Source: Bradyrhizobium manausense (GTDB lineage: Bacteria > Pseudomonadota > Alphaproteobacteria > Rhizobiales > Xanthobacteraceae). Taken from it: 38,119 bases of DNA. The stretch is from NCBI RefSeq assembly GCF_001440035.1, contig NZ_LJYG01000110.1, positions 1 to 38,119 of the forward strand, written 5' to 3'. A program made the translations under genes and the position numbers. Shown here piece after piece: positions 16,001 through 24,029 of the stretch. A model generated the notes under the pieces. The model worked only from the letters and a program-made list of their open reading frames with translations, had not been told where the DNA came from and made no database searches. Within the stretch, counting starts at the first letter, position 1. The number at the start of each line of letters is the position of its first letter.

Positions 16001-18248
16001 GACGATCTCGGCTGTCAACGACAGCGGCTCGATCGTGTCGGGCCTCATCAATACAAATCATCTGGTCCTCACGGGTCGCGCGCAGGCAGGTGTAACCGTC
16101 AAGGTTTTCGACGGGACAACTCAGATCGGCACGGCGATCGCCGACGGCAACGGTAGCTGGAGCATGGCGACTGCAATGCTGGCCGAAGGCGGCCACACCT
16201 TTGCCGCCGCAGCGATGGACGGTGTCGGCAATCTCACCGCGCTCTCAGCCGGGGTGAATGTCACCATCGATACGATCGCCCCGAACGTGCCCAAGCTCGC
16301 GTCGTTCTCGCCCGACAGCAACGTCGCCGGCGATGGCGTCACCAATGTCAACCACGTGAATTTGACTGGAACCGCGGACGCCGGGAGCACGGTGCAGGTC
16401 TTCGACGGCGCGACGATGATCGGAACGGCGACCGCCGATACCAACGGAACCTGGTCCTTTGCCACCGCAACGTTGGCGGACGGTAATCACACCTTTACCG
16501 GCAAGACCGCGGACACCGCCGGCAACGTCAGCGCTTCCTCCGGTGCGCTGAACGTCACGGTCGATACGCGTGCCCCGTTTGCACCCATCCTGACCTCGGG
16601 CGCACCTGGAGCTTCAAGCGCGATAATCGTGTCCGGCACGGCAGAAGCCGGAAGCACTGTCCGGCTGTACGAAGGCTCGATCTTGGTCGGCACGGGCGTC
16701 GCGGCGACGAGTGGGGCCTGGAGCGTCACCACCGGATCGCTCACGGCAGGGCAACACAGCTTCACCGCGACCGCCACCGACATCGCCGGCAATTTGAGCC
16801 AGCTTTCCAATGCTTTCAGTTCCGCCGTGGGTACGGTGATCGAAGCGACCGGCACGACATCGCTTATCAAGTCGGGAAGCAACTTCTACCTTTCGACGAC
16901 CGGCTCATCGGTGATCCTGAAGAATGGCGGAACGGCGGTTGTCGCGGGGCAGCTTGGCGCATGGGTGCCAGTGGCTGCGGAAGCGTCGTCGAACGGCTAT
17001 CTCGTCGCGTGGAAGATCCCTTCGACCGGCCAGTTCGCGGTCTGGAGCACCGACAGCAACGGCAATTTCGTATCCAGCTATCTGAACAAGGTGTCCGGCA
17101 CCGACCCGGCTCTTGTGTCGAGCGAGACCCTCTTTCACCAGGATCTCAACGGTGATGGCGTGATTGGTCTTCCATCAACGCACCAGCAGGTTTCAGGCAC
17201 GACAATCGAGGCGTCCGGCTCAACCAGCCTGGTTCTGGTCGGCTCGAATTACTTGCTCGACGGGATGGCCAGCGGCGCGGGGCCGGCCTTGAAGTACGGT
17301 GGCGTAGCGGTTGTGTCGGGACAGTTCGGCGCTTGGACGCCGGTGGGCGTTGAGCAAACGACCAGCGGCTATGATGTCGCCTGGAAGATTCCGGCCACCG
17401 GCGAACTCTGTGTGTGGACCACGGACGGCAATGGCAACTATCTATCGAACCTCCTGAACAAGGTGTCCCCGACCGACCCTGCTCTTAAAGCGGTCGAGAC
17501 GACGTTTTATCAGGACCTCAATGGCGATGGTGTAATCAATACGTCATCGACCATCCTCAAGATCTCCGGAAATGTCGTATTGAATCTGGGCAATATGTCA
17601 CAGGCCGCGACGGTCGACCCCGGCGCCACGCTCGAATTGTCCGGCGCCGCTTCCGGGTCGATCACCTTCAAGGCGTCGACCGGCAATCTGGTGTTGGACC
17701 ACGCGTCGCAATTTACGGGAACGCTCATCGGTCTAACGGGTGACGGCACCGCGTCAAATTCCAACCATATCGACCTGAAGGACATCGCCTACGGAGCGGG
17801 AACGACGGCGTCCTTTTCCGGCGATACGGCCGGTGGCGTGTTGACCGTGGTCGACGCTCAAAATCACACGGCACATATCTCGCTTGCTGGCGACTACACC
17901 AACTCGACCTTCAATCTCTCGAGCGACGGATCCGGGGGCACACTGGTCATCGATCCTCCGAAGGCTAGCTTTGATTTTTCGGCGGTTGCGCCGTCGCAGC
18001 CTCCTGCTACCGCACCGGCCGTCGGCACCGCGCGCCTGGGAGGCGAGGGGTTCGTGTTCGAGCAGTCCGCCACTGCCAACCCATATGGCTTAGTTAACGA
18101 GGCGTTTCATGAAACGGCCAAGGTAGGGCTCCTCGCGGCCAACACTTATCCAGATGTTGTCTCGAGCCTTCATCAGGTCGACGCCGTTCACGCGGTAGCC
18201 CCGATTGACGTCCATCTGGCGGAGTTGCATGACTTCATTCTTCGCTGA
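13011..18248 (+). CDS. Secreted RTX protein with GH16 glycanase domain (ExsH/PlyA-like)
   Basis: This is a 1745-residue extracellular protein without a Sec signal. RTX calcium-binding nonapeptides (GGAGNDVLTGGAG type) occur near residues 15-31 and 214-240 and again across about 590-930. Between them, residues 325-568 form a GH16 beta-glycanase with the catalytic motif EIDVLE at 459-464: Glu459 nucleophile, Asp461 helper, Glu464 acid/base. Residues 995-1275 hold three Ig-like repeats. Residues about 1277-1510 hold two copies of a 110-residue module ending QDLNGDGVI. The C-terminus is typical of type I secretion substrates. In rhizobia, ExsH and PlyA of this design shorten EPS outside the cell and leave via PrsD-PrsE; no such exporter pair is in the window. 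The start is ATG 13011 with AAAGGAG at 12991-12997. The 3' end overlaps the flippase gene by 14 bases. Confidence 0.92.
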   Translation: MTTINGSAGTDVLFGGAGNDVLTGGAGSDTFVVSKGYGSDTVTDFQAGLGGDVLRLQNYGFATFASILAAATQVGSDTVVTLSSTETLTLQNVALSTLVPSNVALDNPLPASGTAWNWAGTVAAGGTLTTGATNDGMEAGGTGATLIGGAGDDTYYVYDHNTKVVEQAGEGIDTIRVWNINGYSLVNAPNVENLVLTDSVPSPATGNDLNNIIVGNAGDNMIDGGRGNDVLTGGAGRDTFVVKAGNGNDIVTDFQAGAGGDILQLNNTGFKTFADVTAAMKQVGTDLVLTIASGETITLENTSLQNLTAANINIVSPLTGLVQTFNDDFNTLSAGQDPSLTWRTSYAWSGAAGYGLAGEQEVYVDPSFSGLPATQASTSLGLNPFSIQDGHLVITAQALPASATPYTGSAIFSSGMISTQNSFTQTYGYFEMTATLPSTSGAWPAFWMLPSTANNLNTEIDVLEAFGQDPDQAHWAIHSPYAPATNGGWANTANLTTGEHTFALKWTPYELTFLVDGNEVARQATPADMNTAMYMIANLAMGGSWPGNAAPGSTATMTIDSIKAYQLPEYTLANYTLLTSGTPTNTIAGSAAADTLSGTSGNDLIGGAGGADVMTGGAGDDTYVVTDSGAKVIEAYGGGIDTVNASVTYTLSSYVENLTLTGSAAINATGNIQSNIIIGNAAANVITGGLGNDILTGGGGADSFVINSGDGSDIITDFSPGSGAGHDVVQLNGFAFTSFADVQAAMSQIGSDVYLKLTSQDTLVFRNTTVSAFTSDDFQLPATLPVGGTITSWISGKASSRMVYGTAANDKLSAVNIDDTLVGGNGDDTYVIGSANQKIVENPGGGVDSVEAWTSYTLSANVENLTLMMGGLAGVGNQTANRMVGSSGDDFLDGAGGNDWLFGGAGNDTFIYNVASGNDTVADFHVFTSATAEHDKLILKGYDSGAYLTHVNDVWTVHYAGGADTLRIAGVTSLTSADYSFVSATNSPMTMTSIAVPTISAVNDSGSIVSGLINTNHLVLTGRAQAGVTVKVFDGTTQIGTAIADGNGSWSMATAMLAEGGHTFAAAAMDGVGNLTALSAGVNVTIDTIAPNVPKLASFSPDSNVAGDGVTNVNHVNLTGTADAGSTVQVFDGATMIGTATADTNGTWSFATATLADGNHTFTGKTADTAGNVSASSGALNVTVDTRAPFAPILTSGAPGASSAIIVSGTAEAGSTVRLYEGSILVGTGVAATSGAWSVTTGSLTAGQHSFTATATDIAGNLSQLSNAFSSAVGTVIEATGTTSLIKSGSNFYLSTTGSSVILKNGGTAVVAGQLGAWVPVAAEASSNGYLVAWKIPSTGQFAVWSTDSNGNFVSSYLNKVSGTDPALVSSETLFHQDLNGDGVIGLPSTHQQVSGTTIEASGSTSLVLVGSNYLLDGMASGAGPALKYGGVAVVSGQFGAWTPVGVEQTTSGYDVAWKIPATGELCVWTTDGNGNYLSNLLNKVSPTDPALKAVETTFYQDLNGDGVINTSSTILKISGNVVLNLGNMSQAATVDPGATLELSGAASGSITFKASTGNLVLDHASQFTGTLIGLTGDGTASNSNHIDLKDIAYGAGTTASFSGDTAGGVLTVVDAQNHTAHISLAGDYTNSTFNLSSDGSGGTLVIDPPKASFDFSAVAPSQPPATAPAVGTARLGGEGFVFEQSATANPYGLVNEAFHETAKVGLLAANTYPDVVSSLHQVDAVHAVAPIDVHLAELHDFILR
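16840..17541 (+). repeat. Tandem 110-residue coding repeat in the RTX protein
   Basis: Two in-frame copies (about 16840-17169 and 17203-17541) encode matching modules. Each begins with IEA(T/S)G(T/S)TSL, runs through a G-AW-PV segment and a VAWKIP block, then LNKVS-TDPAL, and ends in QDLNGDGVI. The last motif resembles a calcium loop of EF-hand/dockerin type. The copies are clearly diverged, so this is an old duplication. A cell-surface or glycan-binding role is possible but not shown. Confidence 0.8.
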
Positions 18249-19704
18249 TGGTCTTTGTCTTTCGAACAACGTTGCGCAACGCGCGTTTCGCAAGTTCCCG
18301 TTTCCGCGTGAAGGGGATCATGGCGAGGAGATATGATGCATAGGCAAGCGCCAGCAGCGTAACCAGCCCAGCGAAAGAGTTTCCATCCAGCAATGAGATG
18401 TTCGAAATCCTTGTGACGGCCGCCGCAACGCCACAACCGATCCAATGCGGGACGGTCGTCTTGACCAGGCTCGTTGTCGTCACCGGGCCATGACGACCGA
18501 TAGATATCGCGCAAAGCGGCAGCACGACGGTGCAGTTCACCAGCGTATACGCTGCGGCGATTCCAAGCGCACCCCAGGGAAGACCGACGAGGAATGAGGT
18601 CACGTTGATCAAGGCGGTCCAAACGCCAAGCCTGAAGTACTCCTGGCTACGGCCTTGACTGAGGAACAGCCAAGCTGCCGTCGCGGTCGCGACCTGGACC
18701 AAGCCGGCAACGCCGAGCCAGGAAAAAATCGGGGCTGCGCCCACCCAATGCTCGCCAAGGAGAACTCTGAAGAGCGGCTCCGAGAGTAGGATGGCAAACA
18801 CGATGCCCGGCTGACATATGAGCATCACCATGGAAAGGGCATCATTGTAGGTACTGAGATATCTCTCCTTATCGAAACGAAGCCGCGACAGCAGCGGGAC
18901 GATCACCTGGCCGATCGGGTTGTGCAGTTGGACGATCGGCAGCAGCAGCAGCTTATAGGCTCGATCGTACAGGCCAAGTTCGTCGCTGCCTCGAAATTTG
19001 CCGATGAGAATGTTGTCCGCATTTCTCGAAAGATAGTTGACGAGGTTGAACCCTGACACGTGCAGCCCAAATCGCGCCATGTGGCGCGTCTCGCTGTCCA
19101 GACTGGGATATCCGGGGCGATAGCCGGAATAGGCCCAGATCCCGATTGTCGAAAAGAGGGTAAGAACGAACGTGGACAGGTAAAGTGCCCAATAGTTTCT
19201 CAAGATGATTACAGCGACGATCCCTGCGACAACGGAAGCGGTTGTCGCGACGACATCCAGGATTGCTAGGGCCTTAAATCGGGATTCTCTGGCAAGGAGA
19301 GCCGCCGGAACGGTCGGAAGGCCAGCTATGAAACTTAGGCCGGCAATTGCGATCATGAGCTGCTGAAGCGTCGTATCGCCATAAAACAGCGCAACCGGAT
19401 GCGCGCTCAACGCCAGAACGAGAGCAGATGCCGCGGAAGCGAGTACCGACAGCCAGAACAGCGCATCGATTTGGCCCTTGGCGATTTCCGTGCGTTGAAT
19501 GATGGCCTGTCCAACGCCGACATCCTTGATGAGCCCGAGGAACGTTGCGGCCGTCGCAGACATAGCCAGCAGGCCGAAGTCGGACGGGGCAAGATTTCGC
19601 GTAGAGAATATCGTCAGGACAAAACCGGCCGAGAGTTTCCAGGCTTGGGACCCGCCCGTTATGAGCATGTTGGTTACGGCCCGTGACTTGCTGTCCTTGT
19701 CCAA
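18235..19704 (-). CDS. Wzx/ExoT-like polysaccharide flippase (MOP superfamily)
   Basis: This is a 489-residue integral inner-membrane protein with about 12-14 hydrophobic helices. It would flip lipid-linked repeat units to the periplasm. The N-terminus NMLITGGSQAWKLSAGFVLT, followed by LAPSDFGLLAMSATAATFLG, is the typical opening of the polysaccharide-synthesis (MATE-like MOP) family. FGLHVSGFNLVNYLSRNADN in the middle is a conserved block of the ExoT/AmsL/WzxC group. The start is TTG at 19704, with GGGTGAG just before it on the minus strand. It converges on and overlaps the RTX glycanase gene by 14 bases. It gives the locus a Wzx-type route in addition to the ABC exporter, but no Wzy polymerase is recognisable in the window. 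Confidence 0.9.
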   Translation of the reverse strand: MDKDSKSRAVTNMLITGGSQAWKLSAGFVLTIFSTRNLAPSDFGLLAMSATAATFLGLIKDVGVGQAIIQRTEIAKGQIDALFWLSVLASAASALVLALSAHPVALFYGDTTLQQLMIAIAGLSFIAGLPTVPAALLARESRFKALAILDVVATTASVVAGIVAVIILRNYWALYLSTFVLTLFSTIGIWAYSGYRPGYPSLDSETRHMARFGLHVSGFNLVNYLSRNADNILIGKFRGSDELGLYDRAYKLLLLPIVQLHNPIGQVIVPLLSRLRFDKERYLSTYNDALSMVMLICQPGIVFAILLSEPLFRVLLGEHWVGAAPIFSWLGVAGLVQVATATAAWLFLSQGRSQEYFRLGVWTALINVTSFLVGLPWGALGIAAAYTLVNCTVVLPLCAISIGRHGPVTTTSLVKTTVPHWIGCGVAAAVTRISNISLLDGNSFAGLVTLLALAYASYLLAMIPFTRKRELAKRALRNVVRKTKTISEE

Positions 19705-20119
19705 CGGCTCACCCCCGCGATCTCAAACACCTGTTGCGCGGTCTCGCGCCTGCCAGCAAATGCCGCGGGAAATCCAGCGCGCTGCGCGATGGCGGTTCCG
19801 ATCGTCTCCGGCTTTTAGCTTGGCCTTGACACGAACGGAAGACGTGATCGGGCGATGTGGGATCGGCCTGGGCGAGCCTGCTCGGAACTGATCTCAAGCG
19901 ATGGCTGGACGTCACCAGCGTCAATGCAGACACTTGTGGTCACATCAATGCCCGCAGTTTGTCATATTTCGATTCACAGTGCTGAGGTTCCCGTGAGATG
20001 ATTTTGTGAGCACTCACACCAGGAGAAGGGCAAGCTGCGCGTGCGATATTTGCAGGCCGCTAGTCATTCTATAATGTTCGGTTGATCTCGATGGCGAAGC
20101 TCCGGAGGTCCGAGACGGG
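19705..20119. other. 415-bp divergent intergenic region
   Basis: The region lies between the divergent flippase and HTTM-like genes and should contain promoters for both. I see no coding potential of note. It holds the palindrome at 20005-20018 and the SD GGAGG (20104-20108) for the gene at 20120. No convincing -35/-10 pair stands out. Confidence 0.5.
20005..20018. promoter_or_regulatory. Palindrome TGTGAG-CA-CTCACA
   Basis: Perfect 6-bp arms are separated by two bases, about 100 bp upstream of the HTTM-like gene. The TGTGA/TCACA arms recall a CRP/FNR-type site, but the spacing is 4 rather than 6, so a standard CRP dimer would not fit. It may be an operator for another dimeric regulator. Confidence 0.35.
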
Positions 20120-21760
20120 ATGACGTTGTACACTGTTGCATCACGGCAAGGAGCGCGGTCTGGCGTCGCGTCGCTTGCGGGACCTCTCTTCCTCCTTACA
20201 GTAGCCGTCATTCTGTCTGCGATTTCGCGGCGGGCCGTCACGCATCTCGCGCGCTGGTCTGACATTTACGCTCTGGTGCTGGTTTGCTCGGCATTTGCCG
20301 GCGCGCTCGCCTTCAGCTCCGTTCGCTACCGTGATTTCTCGCCGCCACTGCGGATCACCGCCTTCGCGATCGGAATGACGATCTTCGTGCAGTTGCTGTT
20401 CGATTCATTGGGGCCCTTCGCAGGGCCTCCCAACATCCTGTTCGGGGCGGGCGACAAGATTATGTTCTTCCGCTACGGTGCGGTGGTTGCGGTTGTGGCA
20501 GGAATAGCCGCGATTCTACGCCCTTCATTTCTGGTGCCGCTGTTCTACTTCTATCATGCATGGCGCGAAATGGTGAGCGTCGTGTCCGGCATCTTCGTGA
20601 CGGAGACCGATTATCTCGGTATGCTCGACGTCGGTAACTTCGCCGTGCTTGGCGTGCTCGGCACGATCGTTCTCACCAGCGCCTGGGTGATGGATCGCGT
20701 GCCGAGGCTGCGAACTCTGTTCGCTTCCGCAGATGACGTGAAGCAGCTTCGCGATCGCGCCTATGGCTTGATTTGGGCGTGCGCGGTCGGGGCGCATCTC
20801 GGCAGCTATTTCTGGTCGGGAATCGCAAAGCTGCAGGCTGGTGGCGAGAAGCCGTGGACCTGGCTGTTCGCAAACCCCACGCAAACCTCCATCCTGATGG
20901 GCCTCGAACGCGGCGACGCCCCGCTCGGCCTGTGGCCGGGCGCGTTGCAGACCATCTGGGACGCGATCGCGAGCAACCAGCTGATCTTCAACGTCTTCGT
21001 GCTGGGTGCCCAGCTCCTGTCGCCCCTGGCTGCGATCTCGACGCGCGCGCTGTCGTTCTTCTGCCTGCTGTTCGACGTCTTCCACATCGGCGTGTACTTC
21101 ACGCTCGGGGCTCTTTTCTTCTTCTGGATTGCGCTCAACCTGTTCATCGTGGCCGCGGCACGCACGCTGCCGCGTGATGGGTTCACCCCGGCGATGAAAG
21201 TTGTGATGGTCGTGACCGTCATCTGTGGCCGGTTCTTCTTCTACACCAATCACCTGGGATGGCTGGACGGGCCGAAGCTGGCAAGCCCGCGGCTTTTCGT
21301 CGAGACCCGCGATGGTCGCCAGGTCCTCGCGCCTTCCACCTATTTCGGCATCTACTCGTACATGATCGGGACCGGAACCATGTACATCCCTGAGAATCAT
21401 TTCCGGGCTCGCGTTGGCGGCAACAACCACGATCTTGCGACTTGGCACGACGCGACCACCTGCGGCCCGGAGATCCTTCCGCGTCAAGACACAGGCGTAT
21501 CCATGGAGGCCGTGGAAAAATTGGTCCGCGAGACGGATCGCTTTTTTCGTGTCTACCCCTGGGTGAAGGACAACAACAGCTTTTATGCCTATCCGCACCA
21601 CATGCTGTCCAATCCATGGCTGTATGGCGAATTCAACGAGCTGACCATGGACGATATCGTCGCCTATCACTATGTGGTGGACTCAGTATGTCTCGGCCTG
21701 GCGGAGGGCAAGCTTGTGCGCGACGTTCGGAATCGAACGGACTATCGAATTGACCCATAG
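20120..21760 (+). CDS. HTTM-like multi-pass membrane protein
   Basis: This is a 546-residue protein with about 8-10 hydrophobic helices over residues 18-385 and a soluble C-terminal part of about 150 residues. Loop sequences such as HLGSYFWSGIAKLQ and a helix pair around LLFDVFHIGVYFTLGALFFFW resemble HTTM-domain proteins, the bacterial relatives of vitamin K-dependent gamma-carboxylase. The C-terminal part contains PSTYFGIYSYMIGTGTMYIP and many His and Trp residues. The next gene encodes a DCC-family oxidoreductase, and HTTM and DCC genes are often neighbours or fused, which supports the call. The start is ATG at 20120 with GGAGG 11 nt upstream. The biochemical role of bacterial HTTM proteins is mostly unknown. 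Carboxylation or quinone-linked redox chemistry at the membrane is conjecture. Confidence 0.6.
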   Translation: MTLYTVASRQGARSGVASLAGPLFLLTVAVILSAISRRAVTHLARWSDIYALVLVCSAFAGALAFSSVRYRDFSPPLRITAFAIGMTIFVQLLFDSLGPFAGPPNILFGAGDKIMFFRYGAVVAVVAGIAAILRPSFLVPLFYFYHAWREMVSVVSGIFVTETDYLGMLDVGNFAVLGVLGTIVLTSAWVMDRVPRLRTLFASADDVKQLRDRAYGLIWACAVGAHLGSYFWSGIAKLQAGGEKPWTWLFANPTQTSILMGLERGDAPLGLWPGALQTIWDAIASNQLIFNVFVLGAQLLSPLAAISTRALSFFCLLFDVFHIGVYFTLGALFFFWIALNLFIVAAARTLPRDGFTPAMKVVMVVTVICGRFFFYTNHLGWLDGPKLASPRLFVETRDGRQVLAPSTYFGIYSYMIGTGTMYIPENHFRARVGGNNHDLATWHDATTCGPEILPRQDTGVSMEAVEKLVRETDRFFRVYPWVKDNNSFYAYPHHMLSNPWLYGEFNELTMDDIVAYHYVVDSVCLGLAEGKLVRDVRNRTDYRIDP

Positions 21761-22208
21761 TGATGACGAGATCTGGGTGGTCTATGACGGCGAATGCCCG
21801 TTATGCAGCCGCTATGTTCTGCTGTACCAGTTGCGGGAGCGTGGGCAGCGCATTCACCTGATCGACGCGCGTTCGGAGCATCCGATCGTCGGCGATATCC
21901 GCGCCCGCAACCTCGATCTCAACGAAGGCATGGTGGTTCGCTGGCGTGGGCGGCACTACCATGGGGCCGATGCAATGCATCTGCTGGCAACGCTTGCCGC
22001 GGAGATGACTGTCTTCAATCGCCTTAATCGGCTGGTGTTCTCTCGGCCACGCCTGGCAAGGGCACTTTATCCGGCACTGGTGCGTGGAAGGAAGCTTCTC
22101 CTTCGGCTTCTCGGCCGCAAGCTGATCGATGAGATCAATGCTCCGGAACAGCGGATACCGGTCGGTCCTTCCGACGAAAACATCAAGCACAACGAGGGGA
22201 TCCGATGA
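21750..22208 (+). CDS. DCC family thiol-disulfide oxidoreductase (DUF393/YuxK-like)
   Basis: This is a protein of about 152 residues whose N-terminus carries VVYDGECPLCSRYV, the CXXC redox motif (Cys16 and Cys19) in the DGxCPxC setting that defines the DCC family. It is followed by a thioredoxin-like alternation of strands and helices (IHLIDARSEHP) and a basic C-terminal half. There is no signal peptide, so it is cytoplasmic or membrane-peripheral. I chose TTG 21750, which overlaps the stop of the HTTM-like gene by 11 bases. The frame is open further upstream to 21672 (GTG), but that would push 78 more bases into the neighbour. The close overlap implies co-translation with the HTTM-like protein, which is its likely partner. 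Confidence 0.75.
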   Translation: MTHSDDEIWVVYDGECPLCSRYVLLYQLRERGQRIHLIDARSEHPIVGDIRARNLDLNEGMVVRWRGRHYHGADAMHLLATLAAEMTVFNRLNRLVFSRPRLARALYPALVRGRKLLLRLLGRKLIDEINAPEQRIPVGPSDENIKHNEGIR

Positions 22209-22262
22209 CGATTGGAGGAAGGCTCCAGCGCGCCTCCTGTGTACAAGAAGCGGTGGGGCAGG

Positions 22263-23420
22263 TTATCGCGTCGCGGCCTCATAGGCCGGAGAGAGACGCA
22301 TCAGGCCGCAACGGACAAGGTCGTCGGATGATTGGTAGATCAGGCTTTTCGGATAGATGAGTTCGAATGACCGATTTTGATCGAGTCGCTCCGCGTAGCG
22401 CTGATACTCGACCGATCCGAGATAGTAATTCCCTTCACGGACCGCGATTGCGACCTTATCGGTGAAGTCGTGGAGAAATTTGAAATGGAGCAGGGCGCCT
22501 GTGACATCGCCTGGCTTGCCTGGTGGGGTCATCAGGTGACCGGCGGCGATATAGCGACGGCTGGGCAACCAGCGCGCGAGCGGCACTTTAGTGAGCAGCG
22601 GTGGCTGCCAGCGCGTGATGTTAACTGCAGGCAGCAGCCGCGCCAGCCCGTATGGCTCAAGCAACTGTACGAGTGCGTCATAAAGGGCGATCATCGGCGG
22701 CATCGGTTCGTCATAAAACAGCCTCGCTCGCGCACCGCCCACCAGGTAGTTGGCCGGAAAGCCGCGCCGACGGCGCTTCACATAGGTATCTGAATCGAAG
22801 TAGGGGCAGAACGTGACGAGGCTCTCACCGGCTTGGTAGCGCTCCGGGCCTCCGAGCCAGCGTGGATACATGTCGACCATCTCCGCGGTCATGCAATCGG
22901 CGCCGGTGCTCTCCAGATATCGGCACAGCCATCGAAGATCAAAATTTTCGCAACCGGGATAGACAAAGAGTTCGTCGGCGTCGAGCGTCAGCGCCCACCG
23001 CCCTGGCGCGAATTGGTCGAGCACGGCGCTGGTCCAACGCGCGCCACCACTTGATTCTGCAAAGGACTCCCGGATCTCGAACACGTGAACGTCCGGCTGA
23101 TCGAGCAGGAATGCTCGCGTGCCGTCATCCGAACGGTCATCGATCGCGAGGAAACGTCGGACCCCAAGCCGGCGATGATGGCGCAGGAATTCGGGTAATC
23201 GCAGCATTTCGTTGCGGAGCTTGCCGACAGCCACGATCTCATCGGCGCCGAAGTCGAGGGGCCGGGTATCAATCCGGTGAATGACCGGATCGGGACGCTG
23301 CTTGGCCCGTGGTCGCGCTGGCGTCAAAAATGCGACAGCCGCTTGACCCCTTACGATCAACTTTTGTAACGCGTTCTGCGCGCCGTTGCCGCCCGCGGCT
23401 GTTCTCGCCAGCAATTCCAT
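22263..23420 (-). CDS. Glycosyltransferase, GT2-like (Glyco_tranf_2_4 type)
   Basis: This is a 385-residue protein with the pattern of the Glyco_tranf_2_4 / GT92-like group: RNEMLRLPEFLRHHRRLGV at 69-87, IDDRSDDGT at 93-101, and the metal-binding block LTLDADELFVYP at 145-156. Conserved HFKFL lies near residue 310. The first 45 residues are Ala/Arg-rich and may not be structured. The ATG at 23420 is preceded by a modest GGAAA. It converges on the HTTM-DCC pair with a 54-bp gap, and a long non-coding stretch lies upstream. It would add a sugar to the polysaccharide; the substrate is not predictable. Such proteins are common in alphaproteobacterial surface-glycan loci. Confidence 0.82.
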   Translation of the reverse strand: MELLARTAAGGNGAQNALQKLIVRGQAAVAFLTPARPRAKQRPDPVIHRIDTRPLDFGADEIVAVGKLRNEMLRLPEFLRHHRRLGVRRFLAIDDRSDDGTRAFLLDQPDVHVFEIRESFAESSGGARWTSAVLDQFAPGRWALTLDADELFVYPGCENFDLRWLCRYLESTGADCMTAEMVDMYPRWLGGPERYQAGESLVTFCPYFDSDTYVKRRRRGFPANYLVGGARARLFYDEPMPPMIALYDALVQLLEPYGLARLLPAVNITRWQPPLLTKVPLARWLPSRRYIAAGHLMTPPGKPGDVTGALLHFKFLHDFTDKVAIAVREGNYYLGSVEYQRYAERLDQNRSFELIYPKSLIYQSSDDLVRCGLMRLSPAYEAATR

Positions 23421-24029
23421 TTTTAATTTCCAGCCAACCGATCATATCAGCATTGTCTACATAAAGACGGCGAATATAGGTGCTATGGAGAGTCAGTTGT
23501 CTCAGCGGGTTGATCCAGCATCATAAACCCGCGGCAAGGCGCAAATGTGCGCTTCTTCTTTGCAATCGAGGAATATCGGCCGGCGGCTTCGCATCGGTTC
23601 CGAATAAATTGCATTGCCATTTATTCCCAAACGTCCTGGGCATACTGTGTCGCGTCAGCTTGTCGCGGATTCGCCTCGTCTAAAAGCATTGCCTCGACTT
23701 GGTGCAACACAGCCATTCCGCTGAAGTTTCAACGAGCCGAAATCAAAATCAAAGAAGAAAGCCTGCGCCACGCATTCACACGCGTATTCAGTTGGGTGTA
23801 GCAGATATTGTCGTTGAGCAGATTGGAAGCTGCAGGCCAACAGCTTCAGCCGAGCACCACGCGCGCAGGGGGATCATGCCGCGTAAACGACGCGTTCACA
23901 ACACACCGGCAGGAATGCGGCCCCGCGGGATGGTCTGCATGAACTAAGCAGGTGCGGCGCTTCTACGGGAGGTTGTCACAGTGTACGGGCCTGCGACAAC
24001 ATTTTCGGTGGCCGCTCAGGATAGGTGTC
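23421..24029. other. 609-bp intergenic region without a supported gene
   Basis: Short open frames of 60-85 codons exist on both strands, but none has an SD, a hydrophobic pattern or any motif I recognise. AT-rich patches around 23560-23630 and 23740-23765 differ from the surrounding coding DNA and could hold promoters or remnants of lost genes. The inverted repeat at 23972-24000 lies at the right end. No tRNA or clear small RNA was seen. Confidence 0.5.
23972..24000. terminator. Inverted repeat downstream of the small membrane protein gene
   Basis: The 10-bp arms 23972-23981 and 23991-24000 match with one mismatch around a 9-nt loop. It is about 30 bp past the stop of the gene ending at 24030. 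It could be a terminator for that minus-strand gene, but no T-run follows on the minus strand. On the plus strand it is followed by ATTTT. Confidence 0.3.

Noticed and set aside
20005..20018. A standard CRP binding site
   Set aside because: The arms match TGTGA/TCACA but the spacer is 4 bases instead of 6, so it is listed only as a palindrome.
20525..21670. 381-codon open frame antisense to the HTTM-like gene
   Set aside because: The membrane-protein pattern on the plus strand is clear. The antisense product is charged, low-complexity and unsupported.
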